Below are positions 27,166-36,813 of a stretch of 64,000 nt of DNA, piece after piece. The stretch covers positions 124,001 to 188,000 of the forward strand of contig NZ_WMJZ01000005.1 in assembly GCF_009711095.1 (NCBI RefSeq), given 5' to 3'. Under the pieces are notes generated by a model that saw only the letters and a list, made by a program, of their open reading frames with translations, did not search any database and was not told the DNA's origin. Within the stretch, counting starts at the first letter, position 1; each line of letters begins with the position of its first letter. A program made the translations under genes and the position numbers. The DNA comes from Intestinirhabdus alba. GTDB lineage: Bacteria; Pseudomonadota; Gammaproteobacteria; Enterobacterales; Enterobacteriaceae.

Positions 27166-28044
27166 TTACAGGAAATGGGCGAACCTGCCGACGATGCCAA
27201 GAAGTACGGTAATGCCAATCAGGCGTAGCGGGCTCCAGCCGCGGCGTACCAGCCAGAACATGGTCAGGGTGTAAACCAACGGCAGGAAGGCGGGCATCAG
27301 CTTATCGATCACGTCCGTTTGCAGCTTAACAACCGCGTCGCCCGCGGCGATCTCCAGCGTGGTCGCCAGGCGTACATAGGTGGCCACCAGCGCGCCGATC
27401 ACCGTCATGCCGACGATTGAGGCGGCGTGACCGACCTTTTTGGTGTTGGCCTTAATTAGCGGAATGGCGGCGACGCCCATGCGGTAAGCGTAATGGGCAA
27501 GGCCAAAGCGCAGGCCCAGGTGCACCACGTTAAATAGCAAGATAAAGACCACCGCGCCGAGTATTGAGCCCTGCAGCGCCAGGCTGGCACCAATGCCGCC
27601 GCAAATCGGCAGCAGCGTCAGCCAGAACATGGCGTCGCCGATGCCGCCCAGCGGCGCGCCGACGGCGATTTTGGTGCTCTGTATGCTGTTAACGTCCTGT
27701 TTGGAGCGCTCCATCGCCAAAATAATGCCGATGACGAAAGTGACCAGGAACGGATGGGTGTTGAAGAAGCCCATATGACCTTTCATGGCGCGGGCCAGAT
27801 CGCGCGGATTGGTATGGATTTTTTTCAGCGCGGGTAGCAGGCCGTACAGCCAGCCGGAGGCCTGCATACGCTCGTAGTTAAAGGAGGCTTGCAGCAGCAT
27901 TGAGCGCCAGGCGACGCGATTTATATCCTGCCTCGTCAGATCGGTGCCGATGGCGCGATCGTCGTAGACGTTTTCATTGACGTTTGACAGCAGCGTCTCT
28001 TCGCTGTCGGAAGCGTTCGCCAGGGGGATGTGATTAGATGCCAT
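27166..28044 (-). CDS. agaE: PTS EIID component, GalNAc-specific (AgaE)
   Basis: A 292-residue mannose-family EIID membrane subunit. Family marks are LQASFNYERMQASGWLYGLLPAL, GHMGFFNTHPFLVTFVIGI and GAPLGGIGDAMFWLTLLPI. With AgaW it forms the membrane channel for GalNAc uptake. It overlaps agaW by 11 bases. It is absent from E. coli K-12 but present in strains able to use GalNAc. Confidence 0.94.
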   Translation of the reverse strand: MASNHIPLANASDSEETLLSNVNENVYDDRAIGTDLTRQDINRVAWRSMLLQASFNYERMQASGWLYGLLPALKKIHTNPRDLARAMKGHMGFFNTHPFLVTFVIGIILAMERSKQDVNSIQSTKIAVGAPLGGIGDAMFWLTLLPICGGIGASLALQGSILGAVVFILLFNVVHLGLRFGLAHYAYRMGVAAIPLIKANTKKVGHAASIVGMTVIGALVATYVRLATTLEIAAGDAVVKLQTDVIDKLMPAFLPLVYTLTMFWLVRRGWSPLRLIGITVLLGIVGRFAHFL

Positions 28045-28813
28045 CTTCGAATTCCTCTTTCTGGGGCGCAGGTGCAGAAGGTTCAGGTGATTTACGCAGC
28101 AGGTCGATCAGCGCCATCGCCAACGCGGCGGCGGCAATCGCCAGCACCGGCAGCTTCAGCCAGGCGGCGGCGACGAAGCCGATGATGAAATAGGGGATGT
28201 AAACATTCTTCATCATGATTTTCAGCAGCACCGTGAAGCCGATGGCCGGCATAATGCCGCCCGCCACGCCCAGCCCGTCGATCAGGCGCTCCGGCAGTAC
28301 ATCAATGGCGGTTTTTGCATGTTCTGCACCAAAGTAAATCGGCAGGAACGCGCAGAGAAAATAGAAGGTGCCGAGGGCCAGCAGCGCCAGATAATTTACT
28401 CGCTCAATCCCGCGCGTATCCGCTTTCGCGGCCATGCGATCGCAGCGCGACATCACTCCGGACATTACCGAGAACAGGAAGGTGATGCCCATCTGCACCG
28501 CGACGGCAAACGGCACCGCGACGCCAACGGCGACATCCGGCTTCACTCCGGTGGTGATGGCAAAGGTAGCGCCGACGATGGTGCCGATAATCACATTAGG
28601 CGGCTGCGCGCCGGCCAGCGGTGCCAGACCCATCCACACCAGCTCCAGGGTGCCGCCGGTAAGGATACCGGTATGCAGGTCGCCAAGCACCAGGCCGACC
28701 AGTGGACCAAGCACTACCGGGCGATGCAGGTGCGTTAAGCCATTGAACATATCCAGACCGGCGATAAAGGCGAGAACGCCCAGGGTTAAAGCCTGTAACA
28801 GACTGATTTCCAT
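28034..28813 (-). CDS. agaW: PTS EIIC component, GalNAc-specific (AgaW)
   Basis: A 259-residue mannose-family EIIC with several membrane segments. Conserved stretches are GLVLGDLHTGILTGGTLELV and LAPLAGAQPPNVIIGTIVG. It carries the sugar across the inner membrane together with AgaE. It begins 10 bases after agaV ends. The E. coli K-12 agaW is truncated; this one appears full length. Confidence 0.94.
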   Translation of the reverse strand: MEISLLQALTLGVLAFIAGLDMFNGLTHLHRPVVLGPLVGLVLGDLHTGILTGGTLELVWMGLAPLAGAQPPNVIIGTIVGATFAITTGVKPDVAVGVAVPFAVAVQMGITFLFSVMSGVMSRCDRMAAKADTRGIERVNYLALLALGTFYFLCAFLPIYFGAEHAKTAIDVLPERLIDGLGVAGGIMPAIGFTVLLKIMMKNVYIPYFIIGFVAAAWLKLPVLAIAAAALAMALIDLLRKSPEPSAPAPQKEEFEDGI

Positions 28814-28823
28814 CGTCAGCTCC

Positions 28824-29297
28824 TTAAAGCGTCTTAAAGAGGTCCAGCGCGGGTTCCGTGGGAACGCCCTGGATGGAACACGCCACGCCCGCGGCCTTCA
28901 GCCCCTGAAACGCGGCGATGTCGTCGGCATCCACCGAGACGGTTTTGGCGATTTGCCGTTTGCCGTCGGCGTAGTGCATATTGCCGACATTGATACGCGC
29001 GATCGGTACGCCGCCCGCCACCAGCTTGAGAAAATCGGCGGGTGTTTTGCAAACCAGCAGGATTTTCTGCCGGTCGCTGGCGCGATGAATGTTGTCGATG
29101 GTTTTTTGCAGCGTCCAGAAGCGTACGGCGATGCCCTCAGCTAACACCATCTCCATCAGATTTTGCTGGACGGTATCCTTCGCCACCTCATCGTTAGCAA
29201 CCAGCACCAGGTTCGCCCCGGCGAATCCAACCCACTGCACGCCAACCTGGCCGTGGATCAAACGTTCGTCAATGCGACTTAATACAATGTTTGGCAT
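28824..29297 (-). CDS. agaV: PTS EIIB component, GalNAc-specific (AgaV)
   Basis: A 157-residue mannose-family EIIB. The phosphorylated His15 is in RIDERLIHGQVGVQWV. It transfers phosphate from AgaF to the incoming N-acetylgalactosamine. It is second in the agaZ-V-W-E-F-A transcript, 19 bases after agaZ. Confidence 0.95.
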   Translation of the reverse strand: MPNIVLSRIDERLIHGQVGVQWVGFAGANLVLVANDEVAKDTVQQNLMEMVLAEGIAVRFWTLQKTIDNIHRASDRQKILLVCKTPADFLKLVAGGVPIARINVGNMHYADGKRQIAKTVSVDADDIAAFQGLKAAGVACSIQGVPTEPALDLFKTL

Positions 29298-29316
29298 AGC
29301 TTTTCCCTCTTCGTTG

Positions 29317-30612
29317 TTATGCGCTATGGGTCGTAGCGCCCTGACAGGCGACGTGATACTGCTGAAGTACGTCCTGAATGCGATCGATAATGAGCGCCGA
29401 CGGCGTAGCCGCCAGCTCGCCCCTGCGCACTTTGCCGTACTGCAGCGGCAGATACTGGCTGATAAGCGGCAGCGGAATCGCGTTGTCCGTCAGATTGCGG
29501 ATCAGGCGGGAAAAGGCCGCGTCGACCTGTCGATCCGGCCAGTAATAGCGAATGCGGTCGGAGTAGCTGTAGCCGCGGGCCAGGCGCTGGACGGCATCGT
29601 CGCCGTGATAGTGGCTCTGCCAGTATTCCGGGCGCTCCAGCATCACCTTTTCCAGCACCTGACGTAGCCTGGAGCAGGCCTGCGCGGGCAGCAGCTCCGC
29701 TTCGGCGGCGGCCAGGGAGAACAGCGCTTCGCGCAGGGCAAAGGTGAGTGCCGGGCCGACTTTCAGGATCGCGAAGTGATCTTTTACCAGCTGGCGCAGC
29801 GACTGGAGGGTCTGATAGTCGGTGGAATGGGCCTCGAAGACCAGGGTATCGTACGCTTCCGGTATGCCGCTGAGCGCGACGGCCCTCCGCGGCTGGTAAT
29901 CAATGACGTGGGTATGGTCGAACTCGACGCCGGGCTGTACCACCAGAGCGATAATGCGTGGCCAGACGGCGGCCAGCCCCTGCCGTTCGAAGGCCTGCCG
30001 GTGCGCTTCCAGGGTGGCGCGCGCGGCTTCCGGTGTGGTTACCTCCAGCGTCTGCAGAGATTCATGGGCACCGCCGGGCACAGGGACTTCGGTGCCGATA
30101 ACATAAACCAGATCGGACTTGCCAAAATGGCGCTGGCAGGTATCTTCGGCGACTTTCGCCAGCCGGGCGGCGCGTTCAGCGACGATTTCATCAGTCAAAG
30201 GAAGCGGATCGTCAGCGCAGGACATGCTGCAGTCGAGATGAATTTTTTTAAAGCCTGCGGCGACATAGCTTTCGATCAACGTATCGGCATGTGCCATCGC
30301 GTCAGCGGCGGGTAATTTTTGCCAGCGGTTGGGGCCGAGATGGTCGCCGCCGAGAATCAAATCGGATTCGGGAAAATTCAGCTCTCCGGCCAGCCGGCGG
30401 ACGAAGCCGTGAAAATCGGCTGGCGTCATCCCGGTATAGCCGCCGAACTGATCGACCTGGTTTGAGGTGGCTTCTATTAACAGCGGCGTGCGCCAGGCCT
30501 GGGCGTAGCGAATGGCGGCCTCCAGAATCAGCGGATGAGCGGAGCAAACGGCGTATATCCCGTTTGTCTTCCCTTGTTTATGTTGTTCCACCATCGTAGT
30601 AAGATGTTTCAC
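29317..30612 (-). CDS. agaZ: Tagatose-1,6-bisphosphate aldolase non-catalytic subunit (AgaZ/KbaZ)
   Basis: A 431-residue GatZ/KbaZ family protein ([43 protein letters not shown]). It stabilises and activates AgaY. The start is taken as the GTG at 30612, because GGAG lies 6 bases upstream and the protein then reads MKHLTTMV as in E. coli. The ATG at 30624 sits on that ribosome site. It is the first gene of the aga transcript, divergent from agaR across three AgaR-type operators. Confidence 0.93.
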   Translation of the reverse strand: MKHLTTMVEQHKQGKTNGIYAVCSAHPLILEAAIRYAQAWRTPLLIEATSNQVDQFGGYTGMTPADFHGFVRRLAGELNFPESDLILGGDHLGPNRWQKLPAADAMAHADTLIESYVAAGFKKIHLDCSMSCADDPLPLTDEIVAERAARLAKVAEDTCQRHFGKSDLVYVIGTEVPVPGGAHESLQTLEVTTPEAARATLEAHRQAFERQGLAAVWPRIIALVVQPGVEFDHTHVIDYQPRRAVALSGIPEAYDTLVFEAHSTDYQTLQSLRQLVKDHFAILKVGPALTFALREALFSLAAAEAELLPAQACSRLRQVLEKVMLERPEYWQSHYHGDDAVQRLARGYSYSDRIRYYWPDRQVDAAFSRLIRNLTDNAIPLPLISQYLPLQYGKVRRGELAATPSALIIDRIQDVLQQYHVACQGATTHSA

Positions 30613-30643
30613 TTTCCGCTCCATTCAGATTTTTTACGACAAC

Positions 30644-30667
30644 TTTCTTTCGTTTTGTTTCGTTTGA
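30644..30667. promoter_or_regulatory. AgaR operator 1, agaZ side
   Basis: The core TTTCGTTTTGTTTCGTTTGA is a strong match to the AgaR consensus. It lies 31 bases before the agaZ start, overlapping its likely promoter, so AgaR binding would repress the aga transcript. Confidence 0.8.
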
Positions 30668-30681
30668 TACTGCATTACGCT

Positions 30682-30706
30682 GCGATAAAAATAAAACGAA
30701 AGATAA
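30682..30706. promoter_or_regulatory. AgaR operator 2, middle of agaZ-agaR gap
   Basis: The minus strand reads TTATCTTTCGTTTTATTTTT, an AgaR-type site in inverted orientation relative to operator 1 and separated from it by 15 bases. Confidence 0.65.
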
Positions 30707-30822
30707 TGGTTTTCCGATCTGATTCACAAAAGAAACGTAATGAAATCTTTCAGCCGCCGCTCAGCCAGAGAAAGCGGCGATGGCGGGGGCTTGCTTTCTG
30801 TAAAAAGAAAGGAGTTAATAGG

Positions 30823-30846
30823 TCAAACGAAATAAAACGAAAGTTT
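30823..30846. promoter_or_regulatory. AgaR operator 3, agaR side
   Basis: The minus strand reads AAACTTTCGTTTTATTTCGT then TTGA, matching the AgaR consensus at all but one defined base. It lies 18 bases before the agaR start, indicating autoregulation. Confidence 0.78.
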
Positions 30847-30863
30847 TAGCTAAAGGGAGTCTT

Positions 30864-31673
30864 ATGAGCGATAGCGATTCATCTGCTGACAGGCGCGTTG
30901 CGGGAACCAGCGAACGGCGCGAGCAGATTATTCAGCGGCTGCGGCAGCAGGGAAGCGTGCAGGTTAACGAGCTTTCCGCGCTGTACGGCGTCTCGACGGT
31001 GACGATCCGCAACGATCTGGCTTTTCTGGAAAAGCAGGGTATTGCCGTACGCGCCTATGGCGGCGCGCTGATTTGCGACGGCGGCGCTTCCGGCCAGGAG
31101 CCTTCGGTGGCGGATAAAAGTTCGCTGAATACGGCGGTCAAACGGCGTATCGCGCATATCGCCGCCGGGCTGATCGGTCCGGGCCATCGCGTGATCCTGG
31201 ATTCCGGTACGACCACCTGCGAAATTGCCCGGATGCTGCGTCGGCATAGCGACGTTATCGTTATGACCAACGGGATGAACGTCGCCAATGCGCTGCTGGA
31301 GGCTGAAGGCGTGGAGCTGCTGATGACCGGCGGCCATCTGCGGCGTCAGTCACAGTCGTTCTACGGGGATCGGGCGGAGCAATCCCTGCAGAACTACCAC
31401 TTTGATATGCTGTTTCTCGGCGTGGATGCTATCGATCTGGAGCGCGGCGTCAGCACGCATAATGAAGACGAGGCCAGGCTGAATCGCCGGATGTGCGAAG
31501 TGGCTGAGCGAATTATTGTGGTAACCGACTCCAGCAAGTTCAACCACTCCAGCCTGCACAAGATTGTTGATACTCAGCGGATAGACACCATCATTGTCGA
31601 TGATGCGATTCCGACAGAGAGCCTGGAGGGGCTGCGAAAAAGCGGTATTGAAGTGATTCTGGTTACCGCCTGA
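30864..31673 (+). CDS. agaR: DeoR-family repressor AgaR
   Basis: A 269-residue DeoR/GlpR-type regulator. The winged HTH is at about residues 15-70 ([37 protein letters not shown]) and the sugar-phosphate sensing domain follows ([52 protein letters not shown]). It represses the aga genes in the absence of the amino sugar. The protein is nearly identical in length and sequence to E. coli AgaR, and the operators fit. Confidence 0.96.
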   Translation: MSDSDSSADRRVAGTSERREQIIQRLRQQGSVQVNELSALYGVSTVTIRNDLAFLEKQGIAVRAYGGALICDGGASGQEPSVADKSSLNTAVKRRIAHIAAGLIGPGHRVILDSGTTTCEIARMLRRHSDVIVMTNGMNVANALLEAEGVELLMTGGHLRRQSQSFYGDRAEQSLQNYHFDMLFLGVDAIDLERGVSTHNEDEARLNRRMCEVAERIIVVTDSSKFNHSSLHKIVDTQRIDTIIVDDAIPTESLEGLRKSGIEVILVTA

Positions 31674-31702
31674 ACGCGAATAAGGCTCGACGGCGTAAGC
31701 GT

Positions 31703-31727
31703 ATCGGGCCTTTGGGCTGCGCCCGAT
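31703..31727. terminator. Hairpin between convergent agaR and garD
   Basis: ATCGGGC / GCCCGAT enclose an 11-base loop just before the garD stop codon; AGGCTCGACGGCGTAAGCG upstream looks like a decayed REP half. It may stabilise both 3' ends. Confidence 0.4.
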
Positions 31728-33298
31728 CAGGTTACCGGTGCCGGGTTAAATACCGCCAGCTGGTTATGCAGCCCCCAGCGATCGGAGAAGGTTTTTTTGC
31801 GGCCGCTGGCCACGTCCAGAATAAAGTGGAACAGCTTCCAGCCTACTTCCTCAATGGTCTCTTCGCCGGTGGCGATGGTGCCAGCGTTAATATCCATTAG
31901 GTCAAACCAGCGGTTTGCCAGCTCGGTGCGCGTCGCCATCTTGATGACCGGCACCGCCATCAGGCCGTACGGGGTGCCGCGGCCGGTGGTGAACACCTGC
32001 ACGGTGATGCCGGAGGCGACCTGCTGGGTGCCGCAGACAAAGTCGCTGGCCGGGGTGGCGGCGTAGATCAGACCGCGTTTGGTGGGGCGCTGGCCCGGAG
32101 AGAGCACCTCCACGATGGCGCTTTTGCCCGATTTGGCGATGGAGCCAAGCGCTTTTTCCACCACGTTGGCCAGGCCGCCTTTCTTGTTACCCGGAGAGGG
32201 GTTGGCGCTGCGGTCGGTTTTCCCCATATCGAGATAGTTGTCGTACCAGGCCATCTCCTCCAGCAGGCGCTTGCCCACCTCTTCGTTAACGGTGCGCGGG
32301 GTCAGCAGATGGATGGCGTCGCGTACTTCGGTTACCTCAGAGAACATCACCGTTGCGCCGCAGCGCACCAGCAGATCGGAGGCGTAGCCCACCGCCGGAT
32401 TGGCCGTCACGCCGGAGAAGGCGTCGCTGCCGCCGCACTGCATCCCGACCACCAGCCCGGAGGCCGGGCAGGTTTCGCGCTGGCGCTGGTTCAGCTTCTG
32501 CAGATGGCGTTCGGCAACCTGCAAAATATCTTCGACCATCGACTGAAAGCCAACGTGCTTTTCATCCTGCAGGCTGATGATGCTGGCTTCATCCACCGGG
32601 ATGCGCTTCACGTCGTCGGTGCCTTCCAGCAGGCGCTCCGGCTGCAGCTTCTCGCAGCCGAGACCGATCACCATCACCTCGCCGCCGAAGTTTGGGTTCA
32701 GGGCGATATTATGAATGGTGCGAATGGGCACGACCGCCGCCGGCGCGTTGATCGCCACGCCGCAGCCGTAGAGGTGGTTCAGCCCGACCACGCCGTCCAC
32801 GTTCGGGTATTTCGGCAGCAGATCGCGCTCGATAATTTTCACCACGTAGTCCACCACGCCCGCGACGCAGTGCACGCTGGTGGTAATGCCGAGCAGATTT
32901 TTAGTCCCGACGCTGCCGTCGGCGTTGCGGTAGCCTTCAAAGGTGTAGCCTTCCAGCGGCGGCAGCGGCTCCGGCACCTTCGTCGCCAGCGGCAGGGTGT
33001 TAAGCGGTGGGGCCTTTGGCAGCTCGACCATCGATTCATCGATCCAGCTGCCGCGCGGGATATCACGCACCGCGTAACCAATGATTTCGCCGTAGCGCAC
33101 GATGTCGCCGTGGGCGGGAATATCGGCCAGCGCCACCTTATGGCCCTGCGGAATATGTTCAATCAGCTCCAGACCGTCCGGAAAGCGGGTGCCCGCTTTC
33201 AGACCATTGTCATTAACAATAATCGCCACGTTGTCAGTATCGTGAACCTTAATATAAAACGCCGTTGGCGATTCTTGTCTGATTTCGATGTTGGCCAT
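31727..33298 (-). CDS. garD: Galactarate dehydratase (L-threo-forming) GarD
   Basis: A 523-residue UxaA-family dehydratase, the length of E. coli GarD. The N-terminal SAF domain ([20 protein letters not shown]) is joined to the catalytic part ([44 protein letters not shown]). The conserved Cys and His residues fit an Fe-dependent enzyme. It converts galactarate to 5-keto-4-deoxy-D-glucarate. It diverges from garP-L-R-K over 396 bases with a CRP-type site. In E. coli the regulon is activated by CdaR. Confidence 0.96.
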   Translation of the reverse strand: MANIEIRQESPTAFYIKVHDTDNVAIIVNDNGLKAGTRFPDGLELIEHIPQGHKVALADIPAHGDIVRYGEIIGYAVRDIPRGSWIDESMVELPKAPPLNTLPLATKVPEPLPPLEGYTFEGYRNADGSVGTKNLLGITTSVHCVAGVVDYVVKIIERDLLPKYPNVDGVVGLNHLYGCGVAINAPAAVVPIRTIHNIALNPNFGGEVMVIGLGCEKLQPERLLEGTDDVKRIPVDEASIISLQDEKHVGFQSMVEDILQVAERHLQKLNQRQRETCPASGLVVGMQCGGSDAFSGVTANPAVGYASDLLVRCGATVMFSEVTEVRDAIHLLTPRTVNEEVGKRLLEEMAWYDNYLDMGKTDRSANPSPGNKKGGLANVVEKALGSIAKSGKSAIVEVLSPGQRPTKRGLIYAATPASDFVCGTQQVASGITVQVFTTGRGTPYGLMAVPVIKMATRTELANRWFDLMDINAGTIATGEETIEEVGWKLFHFILDVASGRKKTFSDRWGLHNQLAVFNPAPVT

Positions 33299-33694
33299 TG
33301 TCCAGTATTCTCCAGGAAAATGAGACGAATAATATGTCGCTTAAATTTATTTAAAAATGACTAAATCAGCCGTAATGAAATAAGAATGTCAGGAGTGCTG
33401 AAATAAGAATGTGATCCAGATCACCCAATATTCATAAAGCCCCGCCGCCCGTAAGAGGAAAACGTAAATCTGTGCATTAACGCCCAGGTTTATGGGCATA
33501 TGCTCAAAATAATATTTAAATACACCTTACTTAATGAGCTTTTGCACAATGCCTAACGCCTCTCCGCTGATTATAATGAATCACTAAATTATTACATTCG
33601 CTGGATTGTTAATATCCATTTTGTATTAATTAATAATCATGTGAAAGACGTAATAAAAATAAGAAGAATCCCTTTAGTACCCGAGGTAAATAAA
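33299..33694. other. garD-garP divergent control region
   Basis: 396 bases with no credible gene. It contains a strong CRP-type site (listed separately) and AT-rich promoter-like DNA on the garP side (AATTATTACATTCGC, TTGTATTAATTAATAATCAT). CdaR sites are expected here from the E. coli regulon, but I could not define one. Confidence 0.5.
33410..33425. promoter_or_regulatory. CRP site in the garD-garP region
   Basis: TGTGATCCAGATCACC differs from TGTGAn6TCACA at one defined base. It lies 112 bases from garD and 270 bases from the garP start, suggesting catabolite control of galactarate use. Confidence 0.75.
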
Positions 33695-35029
33695 ATGATT
33701 CTGGATGCGGTTGACGCAAAAAGTAAAAGCACGCATACCCGCTATATCGTTCTGCTGATTATTTTTATCGTAACGGCGGTTAACTATGCCGATCGGGCGA
33801 CGCTATCCATTGCCGGCACCGAGGTGGCGAAAGAGCTGCAGCTCAGCGCCGTTTCCATGGGTTACATTTTTTCCGCCTTCGGCTGGGCCTATCTGCTGAT
33901 GCAGATCCCCGGCGGCTGGCTGCTCGACAAATTTGGCTCGAAAAAAGTCTATACATATAGCCTGTTCTTCTGGTCGCTGTTCACCTTCCTGCAGGGCTTT
34001 GTGGATCTGTTCCCGCTGGCCTGGGCCGGCGTCTCCATGTTCTTTATGCGATTTATGCTGGGCTTCTCAGAGGCTCCCTCCTTTCCGGCCAACGCCCGGA
34101 TCGTCGCGGCCTGGTTCCCGACCAAAGAGCGCGGCACCGCCTCGGCGATTTTTAACGCCGCCCAATACTTTTCGCTGGCGCTGTTCTCCCCGCTGCTGGG
34201 CTGGCTCACCTTCGCCTGGGGCTGGGAGCACGTCTTCACGGTAATGGGGGTGATTGGCTTTGTGCTGACCGCCCTGTGGGCCAGGCTGATCCACAACCCG
34301 ACCGACCACCCGCATATTTCGCCGGAGGAGCTGAAGTTTATCTCTGAAAACGGCGCGGTAGTGGACATGGACCATAAAAAGCCGGGCAGCGCCGCCGCGT
34401 CCGGACCAAAGCTGCACTACATCAAACAGCTGTTGACCAATCGCATGATGCTGGGCGTGTTCTTCGGCCAGTATTTCATTAACACTATCACCTGGTTCTT
34501 CCTTACCTGGTTCCCGATTTATCTGGTGCAGGACAAAGGGATGTCGATACTGAAGGTTGGGCTGGTTGCTTCTGTCCCGGCGCTGTGCGGCTTTGCGGGC
34601 GGGGTGCTTGGCGGCGTATTCTCTGATTTCCTGATTAAGCGCGGCCGTTCCCTTACCCTGGCGCGTAAGCTGCCTATCGTACTGGGTATGCTGCTGGCGT
34701 CCACCATCATCCTGTGCAATTACACCAACAATACCGCGCTGGTGGTGGCGCTGATGGCGCTGGCGTTCTTCGGCAAAGGATTCGGCGCGCTGGGCTGGCC
34801 GGTGATTGCCGATACCGCGCCGAAAGAGATTGTCGGCCTGTGCGGCGGGGTGTTTAACGTCTTTGGCAACGTGGCGTCTATTGTCACCCCGCTGGCGATC
34901 GGCTATCTGGTAAGCGAACTGCACTCCTTTAACGCCGCGCTGATCTTCGTTGGCTGTTCGGCCCTGATGGCGATGGTTTGCTATCTGATCATCGTCGGCG
35001 ACATTAAACGTATGGAACTGCGCAAATAA
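33695..35029 (+). CDS. garP: Galactarate/glucarate transporter GarP (MFS)
   Basis: A 444-residue major-facilitator transporter of the anion:cation symporter family with 12 predicted membrane segments. Typical loops are GWLLDKFGSKKVYTYSLFFW and MLGFSEAPSFPANARIVAAW. It is almost identical to E. coli GarP. The start at 33695 (MILDAVDAK) follows CCGAGG. An upstream in-frame ATG at 33641 is rejected. It is the first gene of the garP-L-R-K operon. Confidence 0.95.
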   Translation: MILDAVDAKSKSTHTRYIVLLIIFIVTAVNYADRATLSIAGTEVAKELQLSAVSMGYIFSAFGWAYLLMQIPGGWLLDKFGSKKVYTYSLFFWSLFTFLQGFVDLFPLAWAGVSMFFMRFMLGFSEAPSFPANARIVAAWFPTKERGTASAIFNAAQYFSLALFSPLLGWLTFAWGWEHVFTVMGVIGFVLTALWARLIHNPTDHPHISPEELKFISENGAVVDMDHKKPGSAAASGPKLHYIKQLLTNRMMLGVFFGQYFINTITWFFLTWFPIYLVQDKGMSILKVGLVASVPALCGFAGGVLGGVFSDFLIKRGRSLTLARKLPIVLGMLLASTIILCNYTNNTALVVALMALAFFGKGFGALGWPVIADTAPKEIVGLCGGVFNVFGNVASIVTPLAIGYLVSELHSFNAALIFVGCSALMAMVCYLIIVGDIKRMELRK

Positions 35030-35057
35030 TTAACGGCTTAGCGACAAGGTATATGCG

Positions 35058-35828
35058 ATGAATAACGATATCTTCCCGAACAAATTCAAGGCCGCCCTTG
35101 CGGCGCAGCGGGTGCAGATCGGCTGCTGGTCCGCGCTGGCGAGTCCCATCAGTACCGAAGTGTTAGGGCTGGCGGGCTTCGACTGGCTGGTGCTCGATGG
35201 TGAACATGCGCCGAACGATATTTCCACCTTTATCCCTCAGCTGATGGCGCTGAAAGGCAGCGCCAGCGCGCCGGTGGTGCGCGCCCCGACCAACGAGCCG
35301 GTGATCATCAAGCGCCTGCTGGATATCGGTTTTTACAATTTCCTGATCCCGTTCGTCGAGACGGCGGAGGAGGCGGCTCGCGCCGTGGCCTCTACCCGTT
35401 ACCCGCCGGAGGGCATCCGCGGCGTTTCTGTCTCACACCGCGCCAATATGTTCGGTACAGTGGCGGACTACTTCGCGCAGTCGAACAAAAATATCACCAT
35501 CATCGTGCAGATCGAAAGCCAGCAGGGCGTGGAGAACGTTGACGCCATCGCCGCGACTGAGGGCGTGGACGGCCTGTTTGTCGGTCCGAGCGATCTGGCG
35601 GCTGCGCTGGGCCATCTTGGCAACGCCTCTCATCCGGAGGTGCAGAAAACTATTCAGCATATTTTTGCCCGCGCGAAAGCGAACGGCAAGCCGTGCGGCA
35701 TTCTGGCACCCGTGGAGTCCGACGCGCGCCGCTACCTTGAATGGGGGGCGACCTTCGTCGCCGTCGGCAGCGATCTGGGGGCGTTCCGTTCCGCGACGCA
35801 GAAGTTGGCCGATTCCTTTAAGCAATAA
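35058..35828 (+). CDS. garL: 5-keto-4-deoxy-D-glucarate aldolase GarL
   Basis: A 256-residue HpcH/HpaI class II pyruvate-dependent aldolase. The catalytic base His50 is in [12 protein letters not shown], the metal-binding Glu in [12 protein letters not shown], and [14 protein letters not shown] follows. It splits 5-keto-4-deoxy-D-glucarate to pyruvate and tartronate semialdehyde. It lies 28 bases after garP. Confidence 0.96.
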   Translation: MNNDIFPNKFKAALAAQRVQIGCWSALASPISTEVLGLAGFDWLVLDGEHAPNDISTFIPQLMALKGSASAPVVRAPTNEPVIIKRLLDIGFYNFLIPFVETAEEAARAVASTRYPPEGIRGVSVSHRANMFGTVADYFAQSNKNITIIVQIESQQGVENVDAIAATEGVDGLFVGPSDLAAALGHLGNASHPEVQKTIQHIFARAKANGKPCGILAPVESDARRYLEWGATFVAVGSDLGAFRSATQKLADSFKQ

Positions 35829-35858
35829 CCACCCTCGACAGTACAGAGAGATAAAATT

Positions 35859-36749
35859 ATGACTATGAAAGTTGGTTTTATTGGCCTTGGCATTATGGGT
35901 AAACCAATGAGTAAAAACCTCATTAAAGCGGGTTACTCGTTGGTGGTTTCTGACCGCAACCCTGAGGCAATTGCAGACGTTGTTGCTGCGGGGGCAGAAA
36001 CCGCCTCTACGGCTAAAGCCATTGCCGAACAGTGTGATGTCATTATCACGATGCTGCCCAACTCACCGCACGTGAAAGAGGTTGCGCTGGGCGAAGGCGG
36101 TATTATCGAAGGCGCGAAGCCGGGTCTGGTGCTGATCGACATGAGCTCTATCGCTCCGCTGGCCAGCCGTGAGATCAGCGAAGCGCTGAAGGCGAAAGGC
36201 GTTGAGATGCTGGATGCGCCGGTCAGCGGCGGTGAGCCGAAGGCCATTGACGGCACGCTGTCGGTGATGGTGGGCGGTGATAAGGCGGTCTTCGACAAAT
36301 ATTACGACCTGATGAAGGCGATGGCCGGCTCCGTGGTGCATACCGGCGAAATTGGCGCAGGCAACGTGACCAAGCTGGCGAACCAGGTGATCGTGGCGCT
36401 GAACATCGCCGCGATGTCCGAGGCGCTGACCCTGGCCACCAAAGCGGGCGTCAGCCCGGATCTGGTCTATCAGGCCATTCGCGGCGGCCTGGCGGGCAGC
36501 ACCGTACTGGATGCGAAGGCACCGATGGTCATGGATCGTAACTTTAAGCCGGGCTTCCGCATCGATCTGCATATTAAAGATCTGGCGAATGCGCTCGATA
36601 CTTCTCATGGCGTGGGCGCACAGCTGCCGCTGACCGCGGCGGTGATGGAGATGATGCAGGCGCTGCGCGCCGATGGTCTGGGCACCGCCGACCACAGCGC
36701 GCTGGCCTGCTATTACGAAAAACTGGCGAAAGTGGAAGTCACTCGCTAA
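35859..36749 (+). CDS. garR: Tartronate semialdehyde reductase GarR
   Basis: A 296-residue beta-hydroxyacid dehydrogenase. The dinucleotide loop is KVGFIGLGIMGKPMSKNL, the substrate loop DAPVSGGEPKAIDGTLSVMVGG, and the catalytic Lys lies in GAGNVTKLANQ. It reduces tartronate semialdehyde to D-glycerate. Two starts are possible: 35859, 8 bases after GAGAG, or 35865, which gives the 294-residue E. coli form; I chose the one with better spacing. Confidence 0.95.
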   Translation: MTMKVGFIGLGIMGKPMSKNLIKAGYSLVVSDRNPEAIADVVAAGAETASTAKAIAEQCDVIITMLPNSPHVKEVALGEGGIIEGAKPGLVLIDMSSIAPLASREISEALKAKGVEMLDAPVSGGEPKAIDGTLSVMVGGDKAVFDKYYDLMKAMAGSVVHTGEIGAGNVTKLANQVIVALNIAAMSEALTLATKAGVSPDLVYQAIRGGLAGSTVLDAKAPMVMDRNFKPGFRIDLHIKDLANALDTSHGVGAQLPLTAAVMEMMQALRADGLGTADHSALACYYEKLAKVEVTR

Positions 36750-36813
36750 CAAGAAGGGCGCGCTACGCGCCCTGTAATTCTTGCCTTGCGCGGCACTGTC
36801 AGGCGACTTAACT

